Shown: positions 1 to 10,487, numbered from the stretch's first letter. The stretch is 64,000 nucleotides of DNA from Triglochin maritima (GCA_963682175.1 OY821777.1:15582001-15646000); one strand, 5' to 3'. The notes: generated by a model from the sequence alone, not told the origin. Translations and numbers: made by a program.

Positions 1-847
1 ATCCGACATATATATTGTGACATCTTCTCCTTATTCTGCACCAGTGAAAGGTAAACAAGCTTCAAGAAGACGTGCGTTTTCCATTAATGGAAGAGTTATG
101 TCCCATGATCTCAACCACTATAATAAAAAGCAATTGTTGTTAGTGAGGACGCCACTGAGTTGTTCCAGGCAGCACAGAGCCCCAAAACTAAGCATCAAAT
201 GGACATGATGGGTTGCTCGTTAAAGTCATAAACCGGGTTGTTAAGCCACTCGACCATTAGTCCCACAAACCATGAAAGAATTGTTTGACCCCATAAACCC
301 AACATTATCCATCTCTCAAACGCACCTTTTGAGAATCTCAGACTCGAAAGTTAGGTTTCTGGAACGGACCCTAAAACTAGGTGGTGAGATGTTTTTCCTC
401 TAAAAACGTTGTGGAGCTTTTTTATGAAAAACATTGCTCGAATTCTTTTTCAAAAAAAAATTCCACACAAGTTACTGTGCAAACGAGTGGGATCAATACA
501 TGAATCGTTCAAACAAAAAGGTGTGAACATAACATGGTATGTCTTGGAGGTTAGAAGGTTACTAGGATATCAAAAGTCATTTCTGAATGGGATTATTTCT
601 TGTGTTTGAGGCAATATAGGAATGACACCTATAATTTTATTAATACCCTAGTGTGATTTTTTTATTTAACTTTTGATATAAAATAGAAACTGACTTCTAA
701 GGTTTTTTCAACTACATTTGACATATATAAGTTTAAGTGAGGGGAGAAAATTGCATGGAATTTGGGATTACAACAAAAGGTTAACGTGTTTGTGCCTATT
801 GGAGTATTAGTCCATGTTTTTTCGCATCCAATGTTGGAATAAAATGA
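1..847. other. Unassigned left flank
   Basis: I recognise no gene or element here. Short open stretches exist on both strands but none shows a known motif. The first bases (atccgacatatatattg) resemble the subterminal motif atccgacgtatatgg seen near the CACTA-type end at 17733, so the window may open inside the same element. That link is only a suggestion. Confidence 0.3.
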
Positions 848-987
848 AGGTTTCCACGTAAATCTTGGTTGAGAACGATGCATGTTCTTCTCTCTACCAT
901 GTTTTGTCCTTTTGAAGTCTTGGGTTGGTTTTCGGCCGGCAAGCACTGGATTTCCAAATATAACACCATGGTTATTTTCACGATAAC
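848..987 (+). pseudogene. Left half of an unidentified reading frame split by the chromovirus
   Basis: An open frame with its first ATG at 878 reads through to the chromovirus insertion point at 987. If the element and one copy of its target duplication are removed, the frame continues without a stop at 17043 and ends at a TGA at 17156-17158, giving a segment of roughly 95 codons. The predicted peptide includes MGEVNTCLKNV and RKLIEERLFYEHHFF on the right side. I do not recognise a family. It could be an exon of a captured gene or of the CACTA-type element whose end lies at 17764, or an open stretch kept by chance. The continuity across the insertion is seen directly; any function is unknown. 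Confidence 0.35.
983..987. repeat. Target site duplication ATAAC (left)
   Basis: The five bases before the LTR start TGTTAGATCC are repeated at 17038-17042, after the 3' LTR. The match extends further left (acgataac on both sides), so the exact border of the 3' LTR end (cg rather than the expected ca) is uncertain by one or two bases. Confidence 0.75.
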
Positions 988-1489
988 TGTTAGATCCTCA
1001 CCTTGCTTAAGGACTAATCTCGTGATTAGTGGAGGGTTTTGCATGGGGAATGAGGAAGTAAACAGTGGGCTGGGTGATGGGTGTAGGAAGGCTGGTTACT
1101 GTTGGCGTGGGTTTGGTTTTGTTGAGGAGAAAACCAACTCTCTCTCTCCCATTTCCTTTCTTCTTCTTCCTTTTCCCATCTCTCACCCAAAATTCTTTCT
1201 CTTCTCTTTTTCCGGCGTCCAGAGGAGGAAGGGTATGCTCCGGTGTGAGGCGTGTGGTGGTGGATGTGGCGAGGGTCGTGGACGTGGGGCGAGGAGCGCT
1301 CGAGCGAGGTGTCGAAATTGCAGGTGACGTTGAGCAAACTCTGGCGTGCTCCATCTTCCCTTTGAGGTATGTCGGCTTAGTAGTTTAGTTTGTTGTTCCC
1401 CACGTTGGTGGGAAGTTGTGGTCGGTTGCAAGAGGTCGGAGACATTGCCGGCGACGAGAGAACGTCGTAAAATCCTCGGCAGGCGCAGG

Positions 1490-1968
1490 GTTGTTCTCGA
1501 CCAATGGTCGACCGGTGCCATCGGACGGTCGACCGATTTTACTGGTTTGCCCAAATTTAACAAACACGGGTCGAACGATGTCGTGTGGCGGTCGACCGGT
1601 TGCATGTATGCTGGTGGGTTGGAGGTTTTCTTTCGGATTTCGGTCGACCGTCCTTAGCGTTTGGTTCGACCGGAACTTAAGTGTACTTGACTATTATGCA
1701 TGTTGTTCAATCGATTTTGTTATATTGTTCGACCGTTATATGACGTAGACTATTAGGACGACCCTAGTAGTTTTCGGTCGACCAAAACCCCTGAGTCGGT
1801 CGACCGAATAGTCTTGTGTGATTTTGACCAACTCCGAATTTTGACCTCATATTCGGTCGACCGGTTTTAAATCGTTGTCCGACCGTTTGGACTTAAGTGA
1901 TGCGCAGAAAAGTTAGACTGTTGCCGACTTTCGTTCGATCGAACCTATTGGGAACGGTCGACCGTTTT
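1490..1968 (+). promoter_or_regulatory. Array of GGTCGACCG palindromes in the LTR
   Basis: The 9-mer GGTCGACCG and close variants occur about ten times in under 500 bp, on no fixed period, for example at 1527, 1590, around 1634, 1786, 1797, 1855 and 1957. The core is a perfect palindrome, so each site reads the same on both strands. Clustered palindromes of this kind could bind a dimeric factor, or form alternative structure in RNA. Function is inferred only from the clustering. Confidence 0.55.
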
Positions 1969-2071
1969 TGCGCAGAACTGAATTACTGGTCCTTGTGTTG
2001 TGTCAACTCTGTCCACGGAAACCTGTGTCCTCGCTTAGAGCGTGAGCCAGGAGGTGACGGTGGGTACGTGG

Positions 2072-2076
2072 GTTTG
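2072..2076. repeat. Target site duplication GTTTG of element A
   Basis: GTTTG precedes the 5' LTR of element A and follows its 3' LTR at 9410-9414. Removing the element and one copy restores the chromovirus LTR, as shown by the matching stretch in the 3' LTR near 15990-16010. Confidence 0.9.
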
Positions 2077-2542
2077 TGATGCATTGCATACATTGCATCA
2101 TATGTCTTTCATTTAGATTACTTTTATATCAATAAATGCTACTAAGGTATGTGTTTAGTCGTATTTACAGAATACAGGGACCTGAATGCAAATTACCCAC
2201 ATTCCGAGCATAAACGCGTGCAAAAGATTCATTTCTATCATAAAGACCGAATTCAAGCTTATCGGGTTTCAAATGGAAATGCATCCAAGCATAAAAGCAT
2301 TCAAGGAGCTAATTACAAAAAGGTCAAGGGCTTAATTGCAAAATACCAAGGACCTGATTGCAAAAGAAAAGGATCAAGTTATTTTGTTGGAAAAGTCAAA
2401 AGAAAAGTCAAATATAAATCTCCAACAATGGAAGGAATTAATCCAGAGTTCAAGACAATGGAAAGAATCATCCAGACGCATAAATAAAGATCAAATCATA
2501 CCATAAACACATGACCAAAATCCGGACCCGAGCAGACCTGAT

Positions 2543-2593
2543 TGTGCGGCGTTTTCGCCGCACAACACCTTCAATATGCGGCGTTTCCGCCGC
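2543..2593 (+). promoter_or_regulatory. Two U3 hairpins with GCGGCG/CGCCGC stems
   Basis: At 2543-2564 a perfect 9-bp inverted repeat (tgtgcggcg / cgccgcaca) encloses a TTTT loop. At 2578-2593 a 6-bp perfect inverted repeat (gcggcg / cgccgc) encloses TTTC. The same 6-bp stem recurs twice in the leader (3413-3461) with GAAT loops. The pair lies about 90-140 bp upstream of the TATA box, so it would be present only at the 3' end of the genomic RNA, while the leader pair would be at the 5' end. Confidence 0.75.
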
Positions 2594-2682
2594 CCAGTCA
2601 TTGATCTGTGTGCCCGATTTTTGTCCAGTGTCGGGTCGACGCGTGTACTATCCTTTTATGTATTGGTATCCACTGTATCGGC

Positions 2683-2691
2683 TATAAATAG
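2683..2691 (+). promoter_or_regulatory. TATA box of element A LTR
   Basis: Tataaatag sits in the context ggctataaatagcc, and the same box occurs in the LTRs of the B family. Transcription would start some 30 bp downstream. An identical copy is in the 3' LTR near 8839-8847. Confidence 0.75.
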
Positions 2692-2843
2692 CCTTGTAGG
2701 ACGAATGTAACACATCTTTGAACCTTTGGTCTTGGATCATTAGTAATAAATTTCTGTTTTATTTTGTTTTGTCTCTCCTTTCTTTTAATGTCTCTAGGAT
2801 CCCTTCTTCTTCCTCCCTCCATGAGTTTCTAACTCTTTCCAAA

Positions 2844-3030
2844 GGGTGGAGGTGATGGAATTAGGGTTAGAGAATGATGAATGCATGTTATTATTTTAAG
2901 TTCATGATTAGTGTATTTTGATTACTTGAGTTTATGTTAAGTCATTTATCTTGTAATGCTTCATAACTAACATGATTTATAATAAGTTTCAGTAATTCTC
3001 TACTCTAAACCTAAATCTAAACCTCCACCC
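2844..3030 (+). other. Long-range inverted pair GGGTGGAGG / CCTCCACCC
   Basis: Gggtggagg at 2844-2852 is perfectly complementary to cctccaccc at 3022-3030. The same pair, with changed but matching end bases, brackets the R-U5 domain in the B-family LTRs. In RNA it would close a domain of about 190 nt here. Confidence 0.6.
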
Positions 3031-3204
3031 CACGGATTTCTCTCTTTGTTCTTGTTTTAATTTTAATTGCTTTTGTTTCGTACTTTAGTTAATTAAACCA
3101 AAAACTCCAAAAACCCTAATTGATTTTTCTCTACTTCTTCCCCTCAATCGAAATAACAAAAATAACGAAATCTCTCCCTCCTTGTGTTCGACTCGTACTT
3201 GCCA

Positions 3205-3218
3205 CCGCTTCATCGCGG
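3205..3218 (+). other. U5 hairpin with TTCATC loop
   Basis: The sequence ccgc-ttcatc-gcgg forms a 4-bp stem with a 6-base loop, followed by a conserved gtgcacttgcgg. Equivalent hairpins with different, still complementary stems occur in the other families. The copy in the 3' LTR is at 9361-9374. Confidence 0.6.
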
Positions 3219-3259
3219 CCGTGCACTTGCGGTATAAATTTAAATCTTCATCAAGTTTT

Positions 3260-3277
3260 TGGCGCCGTTGCCGGGGA
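3260..3277 (+). other. Primer binding site for tRNA-Asp
   Basis: Tggcgccgttgccgggga, starting six bases after the LTR end, matches the complement of the 3' end of plant tRNA-Asp, the primer known for Athila-type elements. It is the most intact copy in the window. Confidence 0.8.
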
Positions 3278-4674
3278 GGCGACGCAGATTTTTGTGTTTT
3301 TGTGTTTTCGATTTTATCCTGTCTACCTTGTGCGCGATCTAAGTATTTGAATTTGTGTAGCAGGAGACAACAGAGCGTGCGGCGAAATCCGGGAGCGTTC
3401 TGAGACACTTGGGCGGCGGAATCGCCGCATCTACAAGGTGACTTGCGGCGGAATCGCCGCACCAGTGTGGGTTCTGGTCTTCAAATTTCTGGGGCATCGT
3501 CGACATCTCTGGGTGGTCGCATTAAGCTACTGGAATCTCCGAGAGCGGGCGGCGAACCCGACTGAACATTGCGGAGGTAACTTTTCTTGCCTTTCTCGTA
3601 AAATCTGAATAGTTGAAAAGTTTCCTTTCGTAGAATTGCACGTGTTAGGGTTACAATTCCATAATTGGCAATAATTCAACTCTGACCTAAAATTGGCAAA
3701 ATTAGAAAGACCTTAATGCATGCATCATATAAGGTTTTACTTGCATTATTCTTGCTAAATTCTTGCAAATTAATACTTGTTGAAGATTGCTGGAGGCAAG
3801 GTACGTATCGAGGTTTTTATCGATTGCATTAGAGCATATAATTTAGTTGCATACAACCTTGCAATTGCCCCCATTAAAAAGACCATTGTTTGACTATCTT
3901 TGCTAGATTTAAGTTAAACTATCTTAAGGGCAACTCCGTAGGAAAAGATACGGTGGGGATTTCATCACCCTCCCGTAGCCCACAAACCACAATCCTGAAG
4001 TGTCGCCTAAGCCTAAAATTTAAAATCAATTAGACATTGGCCCCTAAGGACTCGGACTCAATTAAGGAGGAGATTGGTTTGACTTGCTATGACCTGAAGC
4101 TAATTGAATTCAATTTGGTGTCTAGAAAGTGTTTTTGTGTCGACGAAAGTCTTCCAAGCGACGTGGTTGTCTAATTGGCACCGACTCTGTCGGAAGCGCC
4201 CCCACTAGCTATACACTAACTGGCCAACTTGGTTTGATTGGTGAGGGAGGTGAATCAAGCAAATCAATTCGACTCAACCAGTTAGGAGTCGTCTAGATCT
4301 AAGTGACACTAGGTCTAGGATTGTTTTGACCGTGCTTGTTCAGGAAATTTCTGACCAATCCTAATTTTTATCCTTTAGAGTTAAGTTTCCCTTCTCGTCT
4401 GAGTCTTCTTTCCCTTCTCATCCTTACCTTTCTATTGTTTGTTTCCCTTTAAAAAAAAAAAATTAAAATTCAAAAATTCAAAAAAAAGAGAGAGTAATTG
4501 ATTCTTGGAATTGAATTTGAAATTTAAATTTCGAATTCAAATTCAAAAATTAATTCAAACCGGTGCACTCAGATTTGGGTGCGGGATTTAAGCAATCGAC
4601 TCTCACGAGTTCATCTGGATTCCAGTCTAGAGCTTAACCCCAATCCATCTGCTGCACCACCTCACCCGGATCCA
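3278..4674 (+). other. Element A 5' leader
   Basis: About 1.4 kb between primer site and gag has no long open frame. It carries two hairpins at 3413-3428 (gcggcg-gaat-cgccgc) and 3444-3461 (tgcggcg-gaat-cgccgca), a block near 3950-4050 that is conserved in the B family (agatacggtggggatttcatcaccctcc region), and an A/T-rich stretch at 4440-4560. Leaders of this length may hold packaging signals. Confidence 0.6.
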
Positions 4675-7107
4675 ATGGGTGAGAACGTCGTGGACCCACC
4701 TGTTGTGCAACCTATAACTCTGAGGGATCGATGCTACCCAACAATGGCTGCTCAGCCATCGTGCATCGTTATGCCCACCATACCGGGTCGCGACTTCGAA
4801 CTTAAGGCACAATACATGAGTATGCTGCCTAAGTTCACCTCTAGGGAAGATCCATATCTCTTCCTTAGAGAATTTGAGGAAATCTGCTCTCTTATGCAAT
4901 ACCAGCATATCCCTGAAGAGGCAGTGCGTCTGAAATTCGTGCCTCTAGCACTGAAAGACGACGCTAAGAAATGACTATATAGTCTAGCCGAAAGATCTAT
5001 TAGAAGTTGGGCCGAATTTGTTCAAGTTTTCTTAAAAAAATATTTCCCCAACCATAAGACTATGAAGATTAGGAATGAAATTGTTGCATTCGTTCAGTCT
5101 GAGAGCGAACCGTTCTATTCCTATCTTGAGAGATTTAAGAGTGTCTTGACCCAATGCCCTCATCACGGAATACCGAAGTGGCAATTATGCCAAATTATTT
5201 ATGAGGGATTGACACCCACATCTAGAGTTATGCTAGAATCTGTGAGCCAAGGGAATTTCATGTCCAAAAATGAAAATGATGCCTGGATTTTTCTTGAGGA
5301 TTTAGCTGAAAATAGTATGCAATGGGACAATGCTAGAACACCCATCAACCCAAGTATTGGATCTAGGATAGCGAGTCAACCCCGACCAGGTGTCTTAGCT
5401 GTAGACTCCAACATAGCGGCTGAGGCAAAACTAGCTACCCTAATGCGCAGAATGGAAAGTCTAGAGCTACAAAATCAACCCCGAATGAATCAACCCTTGT
5501 CTATCCCCTGCTCTAGATGTGGTCAGACTGGTCATTTAATGGAGGACTGTGTGGACCTGGAACATGTTAATGCCACATTTAACAATTCTAGAAATGATCC
5601 TTACGCATCAACCTATAACCCAGGTTGGCGTAATCATCCCAATTTTTCGTGGACCCAACAAGGACAACCTCCTAGACAACAACAAACCCCATATAACCAA
5701 AATAATACATCATCTGGGGGTAATAACAATGGAAATCATGAGGTTAGGTTGACAAAATTAGAAACTTTAATGACAACTTTTATACAAACAACCAACCAAT
5801 CATTCCAAAGGCTAGAGACACAGGTCAGCCAATTAGCACAGATAATAGGTGAAAGAGAAAAGGGCCAATTTCCAAGTCAACCTGAGGTGAACCCAAGAAC
5901 TAATAATCAATATCAATCTTATCAACCACCTTCAGGAAATAACAACCCTAGACCGGTTCAAATGGTTAATGAGGAAGGACCGTTCCAACAAATCAATGCT
6001 GTAGTATCATTACGGTCCGGAAGACAAATTGACAATAATGTGGTAAACCCTAGAATGACTAATCAGTCTAGCCATCAAGCACCCACATATGACTTGACCA
6101 TTGAACCCGACGTCCAAATTGAAAAACCCAATCCACCTACCCAACCTGAACCTGTAGCTCAACCTGAACCTGAGCGAGTCTATGTGCCTAAAGCCCCATT
6201 TCCCAATAGACTCAAAAAGAACTCTAGTGCACAAATAGAGAAAATCTTGGAAGTATTTAAGCAAGTTAAGGTAAACATTCCACTCTTAGACATGATTCAA
6301 CAAATACCTGCTTATGCTAAATTCTTAAAAGATTTGTGCACTAAGAAGAGAAAAACGAATGTACCAAAGAAGACATTCTTAACTGCAAACATATGCTCAA
6401 TTCTTTCCAACACATCTCCTATAAAATATAAGGACCCGGGGTGTCCCACAATTTCATGTTCAATAGGAGATACGTTTATCAATAAAGCCCTTCTAGACCT
6501 AGGTGCAAGCGTTAAATTGCTCCCATTTTCTGTCTACGAGCAACTCAACCTTGGTCCGCTGAAACCCTCTAAGACAACCCTCCAATTCGCTGATTGTTCT
6601 GTTAAGAAACCGAGAGGTATAGTAGAGGACGTTTTGATTAAGGTTGGTGACTTCATTTATCCAGTGGATTTTGTCGTACTTGATACTGAACCTGTTATAA
6701 ATCCTAATCGACAAATCCCTGTAATTCTAGGTAGACCCTTTTTAGCCACTTCGGAAGCATTAATAAACTGTCGAAATGGGCTCGTGCAATTATCTTTCGG
6801 GAACTTAAAAGCAGAATTTAATATCTTCCATATTGATAATGAGCCAGAAATAATATGCAACCCAAGTGATGTTGTGATGAGAGCACGTATTTATCAGAAT
6901 TCTGAATCAAATAAATCATCACATAAGCAAAAAGGAAATAAGAAAAAAGGGAGTAATTCATTTACTCAACCACCATCACTCGAGCAAATAAGCGAACCAA
7001 TTCAAGTGAGAAGAGTGGAATCTTTTCCTCAAGTCAACATGGGGAACAATTCAACTGGATACATGCACCAACATGGTGTCATTCAATCCAGTTCTGATTA
7101 TGGTTGA
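4675..7107 (+). pseudogene. gag-pr: Element A gag-protease with one in-frame stop
   Basis: The first ATG of the frame is at 4675. The frame runs to 7107 with a single in-frame TGA at 4972-4974, in the KK*LYSLA context where the B-family paralogues have tryptophan (KWLYS), so it looks like a TGG to TGA change. Recognisable parts are the plant retrotransposon gag region (about 4730-5330), a CCHC zinc knuckle CSRCGQTGHLMEDC at 5509-5550, a coiled, glutamine-rich linker, the conserved block EKILEVFKQVKVNIPLLDMI, and an aspartic protease with DLGAS near 6496-6510 and ILGRPFLAT downstream. No polymerase follows. The final 80 codons are lysine- and serine-rich and not recognised. The stop in an otherwise intact frame of a young element means Gag is probably supplied in trans, or the stop arose after insertion. 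Confidence 0.85.
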
Positions 7108-8040
7108 CTTTGAGCAAACTCAACCCCTCTACCGCAAACCGACGCAGGTAATCAGTGCATTTATTTTATCTATGCATACATTGAGGACAATGCATGATTT
7201 AGGTGTGGGGGGGTGTTTATATATGTACATATCTATCTATTTGATTTTCTGTTCTGCTTTATTTTTAAAAAAAAAAAAATTCAATATTCTATGACATAGC
7301 TTAAGATTGAACTGCCAAAACCCGTGTACAAATTGCATCAAGTTTTTGTTCCTTATTATATAGTCTGCTTGTAGAAATTATGACATAAATCTAAGTTCCA
7401 AAGAAATAACCCATGGCCCTTGTAAGACATGTATGCACTTAAATTGGATGAATCAAATCCTTGAAGTGGTTGATAAAAATCAGAGGTTGAGGAAAATACA
7501 CCGGGAAGTGTGGACTTCTAATAGCAATTAAGCCTTGAGGAAAATAAAAGTAAAAATAAAGGAATAAAGTGAGGAAAGCACATTTTGCAAAATGATTACA
7601 AAAGCCCAAGCCTTTGAGTCACTGGTCCGTAGGGGTATCTTGAAACCCGGTAACTTGAGTCTGCCAGCTCGGGATTATCGACCAAACTCGCTACACGAAT
7701 GCAAAAAGGGTATAAGTGTTAAAAAGAAAAGCAAATGTGTTGAATCACGGAAAAAAGAAAAAATAAATAAATAAATACTTTAAGATACTCAAGGCCCAGA
7801 GCTAAAGGAATGATCCATGCCATGGTTGATCCAAATGATACTTCACCACCAGAGGAGGCGTGCAAAATAATTTAAGTAATAACATGTTTAGAAGGGTTAG
7901 TGGTGTGAATGTTGGAGGAATAAAGACCAAGTCATATTTCTAATGAGTTAGATTTATATAATGAGCATGCAAGAATTTTCAGTAAGATGTGTAAGGTTGA
8001 GGTAGGGATATTGAGAACTATTAATGAAATGTTGATAGGA
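7108..8040 (+). other. Element A 3' noncoding region
   Basis: No coding capacity. It begins with attgaggacaatgcatgatt and an internal purine tract (7201-7213). Around 7620-7700 it has a block that can be matched to B1 near 33530-33620 (both with a gggat...ccgacc/cgacc...acacg pattern), so parts of this region are shared across families. The rest is A-rich and unassigned. Confidence 0.55.
7201..7213 (+). other. Internal polypurine-tract-like site
   Basis: Aggtgtggggggg lies right after the conserved attgaggacaatgcatga and about 1.0 kb before the 3' LTR. The true tract at the LTR border (8218-8231) is aggtgtgggggtat. B1 and B2 have the same duplicated arrangement. Confidence 0.55.
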
Positions 8041-8170
8041 TTTTGTGGGTATATCCGCTGAAAACCCTCAGGAGACAACACTCCTCCTCCTTGGCAACAA
8101 AGAGGTTTAAAGGCTTGTTGCACATGCTAAGTGCAACCGTGATTCCTACGAAAGTGAGTTAGGATTTCCC
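8041..8170 (+). other. Conserved two-hairpin block upstream of the 3' LTR
   Basis: This 130-bp block is nearly identical in A, B1 (33992-34115) and B2 (51040-51165), whose LTRs differ. Hairpin I (8086-8105) is cctcctt-ggcaac-aaagagg; hairpin II (8117-8137) is gttgcac-atgctaa-gtgcaac. The loops vary between elements while the stems stay paired, which suggests an RNA structure. Confidence 0.65.
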
Positions 8171-8217
8171 TGTTTTCATTTTCTTATATTTTGTTTTGCT
8201 AGGGACTAGCAAAATCT

Positions 8218-8231
8218 AGGTGTGGGGGTAT
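8218..8231 (+). other. Polypurine tract of element A
   Basis: Aggtgtgggggtat ends one base before the 3' LTR start TGATGC. This is the expected place for the plus-strand primer. Confidence 0.75.
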
Positions 8232-8232
8232 T

Positions 8233-9409
8233 TGATGCATTGCATACATTGCATCATATGTCTTTCATTTAGATTACTTTTATATCAATAAATGCTACTA
8301 AGGTATGTGTTTAGTCGTATTTACAGAATACAGGGACCTGAATGCAAATTACCCACATTCCGAGCATAAACGCGTGCAAAAGATTCATTTCTATCATAAA
8401 GACCGAATTCAAGCTTATCGGGTTTCAAATGGAAATGCATCCAAGCATAAAAGCATTCAAGGAGCTAATTACAAAAAGGTCAAGGGCTTAATTGCAAAAT
8501 ACCAAGGACCTGATTGCAAAAGAAAAGGATCAAGTTATTTTGTTGGAAAAGTCAAAAGAAAAGTCAAATATAAATCTCCAACAATGGAAGGAATTAATCC
8601 AGAGTTCAAGACAATGGAAAGAATCATCCAGACGCATAAATAAAGATCAAATCATACCATAAACACATGACCAAAATCCGGACCCGAGCAGACCTGATTG
8701 TGCGGCGTTTTCGCCGCACAACACCTTCAATATGCGGCGTTTCCGCCGCCCAGTCATTGATCTGTGTGCCCGATTTTTGTCCAGTGTCGGGTCGACGCGT
8801 GTACTATCCTTTTATGTATTGGTATCCACTGTATCGGCTATAAATAGCCTTGTAGGACGAATGTAACACATCTTTGAACCTTTGGTCTTGGATCATTAGT
8901 AATAAATTTCTGTTTTATTTTGTTTTGTCTCTCCTTTCTTTTAATGTCTCTAGGATCCCTTCTTCTTCCTCCCTCCATGAGTTTCTAACTCTTTCCAAAG
9001 GGTGGAGGTGATGGAATTAGGGTTAGAGAATGATGAATGCATGTTATTATTTTAAGTTCATGATTAGTGTATTTTGATTACTTGAGTTTATGTTAAGTCA
9101 TTTATCTTGTAATGCTTCATAACTAACATGATTTATAATAAGTTTCAGTAATTCTCTACTCTAAACCTAAATCTAAACCTCCACCCCACGGATTTCTCTC
9201 TTTGTTCTTGTTTTAATTTTAATTGCTTTTGTTTCGTACTTTAGTTAATTAAACCAAAAACTCCAAAAACCCTAATTGATTTTTCTCTACTTCTTCCCCT
9301 CAATCGAAATAACAAAAATAACGAAATCTCTCCCTCCTTGTGTTCGACTCGTACTTGCCACCGCTTCATCGCGGCCGTGCACTTGCGGTATAAATTTAAA
9401 TCTTCATCA
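8233..9409 (+). repeat. Element A 3' LTR
   Basis: 1177 bp, same length as the 5' copy and identical over the stretches I compared by eye. It ends in TCTTCATCA, followed by the target duplication GTTTG. Confidence 0.92.
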
Positions 9410-10472
9410 GTTTGCCTGCCCCGGGACCGCCGTGTGTAAGAGTGTGGACACTTGGGTCGCGCCACCTCCGTTGATGGACAATGGTGTGACGTGTTGTTGC
9501 TTGACTCTCTGTAGAGTAGCAGACCTGAGGGATCACGGATCCCAATGCGTGTTGACGCATGGCTCGTGGAGCATGATGACCCTGCATACTACGGTCTGGA
9601 CCCGTCCGATGTTGTACCAGAGGTATGTTGTACCGTCGAGATTGTGCCAGCGATGCTGCCGAGGCTTTTGCCAATGATGATGGTGTCGACGATGTTCCGG
9701 TTTGTGGTTGTGTCGTCCGATGTTGTGCCAGACGTATGTTGTACCGCCGATGTTGTGTCGGCGATGCCGCCGATGTTGTTCCGGCGATGCTCCTCGATTG
9801 AGCACCTATCTAGGGATGTGACCGACCGGGCTACGGCTCCGTTAAGGTGGTGTAGGCCACATTGTTACCTTGCGCGGAAGTATGGATGCTCCTCACCGAT
9901 CCCTTTGGCTCGAATAGTCGCGTGTGGGGTTGCGTCGTGTATTGTCCGTAAAACCGTATGTGCCTATGGTAGGTTTCCGAGGGAGACCCGTCGTTGCTAG
10001 ACTGATATCATTGTTGACCTTCGAGGGTCCTTGTGTGTTTGGATTGAGGTCCCGTTTACCCTTGGAGGGATTTTATGCATTGTAGATGTTGAGATGACAT
10101 GCTACTAGTATTATAGGTTCATTTACCGTATTGTTGCATTCATATAGGCGAGCTTGACATACGGGGTTTCCTAATGGGAAAGTCAGGCATCATTGTTTGA
10201 TTCATGTTTCAGGACCGCAGTAGGTTTTGTCGGGTGGTAACACCGGGCGCACACATTTTGGGGTCAGGATCCTCTTCGGACTCTTCGAGGACGTCATGAC
10301 TACTTATACCTATCTTTCGTTGTGTTGTTGTAATCATGTCTTTTGACAAACTCTGTTGTATTTTGGTGCACCGACCGTTGGTTTATATGAGTAACAATCC
10401 CGTTGATGAGTTTTATCTGGTGATCTCTTGGTTGTTTAAATTTTAAAATTTCCGTTGTTTCGGGATGTTACA
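9410..10472 (+). repeat. Chromovirus 5' LTR, second part
   Basis: The LTR resumes after element A and matches 15995-17037 of the 3' copy. It contains near-repeats of gatgttgtaccgccgatg-like phrases (about 9600-9790) and ends TTCGGGATGTTACA. No open frame here is convincing as a gene. Confidence 0.9.
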
Positions 10473-10475
10473 ACT

Positions 10476-10487
10476 TGCTATTAGAGC
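10476..10487 (+). other. Degenerate tRNA-Met primer site
   Basis: Tgctattagagc, three bases after the LTR end, matches 10 of 12 bases of the usual plant initiator tRNA-Met complement TGGTATCAGAGC. Confidence 0.6.

Larger units (their letters stand above)
988..2076 (+). repeat. Chromovirus 5' LTR, first part
   Basis: This part aligns with the start of the 3' LTR at 14952: both begin with TGTTAGATCCTCACC. It contains a long pyrimidine-rich stretch around 1135-1205 and the array of GGTCGACCG palindromes from about 1490. It is cut at 2076 by element A and resumes at 9410. Confidence 0.9.
2077..3253 (+). repeat. Element A 5' LTR
   Basis: 1177 bp, starting TGATGCATTGC and ending TCTTCATCA. In order it holds repeats of a GGACCTGAATGCAAA-like motif in U3, two G+C-rich hairpins (2543-2593), a TATA box (2683-2691), the left arm of a long-range pairing (2844-2852), its right arm (3022-3030), and the small U5 hairpin (3205-3218). 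Confidence 0.92.
2077..9409 (+). mobile_element. Element A: gag-protease-only LTR retrotransposon of Athila/Tat type
   Basis: A complete element with two 1177-bp LTRs (TGATG...CATCA), a tRNA-Asp primer site directly after the 5' LTR, a 1.4-kb leader, a gag-protease frame (4675-7107), about 1.1 kb of 3' noncoding sequence and a polypurine tract before the 3' LTR. There is no reverse transcriptase, RNase H or integrase. It belongs to the class described as terminal-repeat retrotransposons with a GAG domain. It must have been copied by enzymes from another element. The two LTRs read as identical over the stretches I compared and have the same length, so the insertion is recent, and it is the youngest event in its nest. 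Confidence 0.9.

Noticed and set aside
1007..1605. Several overlapping open frames at the start of the chromovirus LTR
   Set aside because: They fall on both strands of a noncoding LTR with pyrimidine-rich sequence and are not kept intact in the 3' LTR.
2149..2487. A 112-codon open frame in U3 of element A, identical in both LTRs (second copy at 8305-8643)
   Set aside because: The identity is explained by the LTRs themselves. The peptide is built from the degenerate GGACCTGAATGCAAA-type repeats and has no known motif; the B family has no equivalent frame.
3260..3277. Match to tRNA-Asp sequence
   Set aside because: Only 18 bases at the LTR border match. It is a primer binding site, not a tRNA gene.
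4972..4974. Programmed read-through of the gag TGA
   Set aside because: The paralogues have tryptophan at this place, and nothing downstream resembles a read-through context. A TGG to TGA mutation is simpler.
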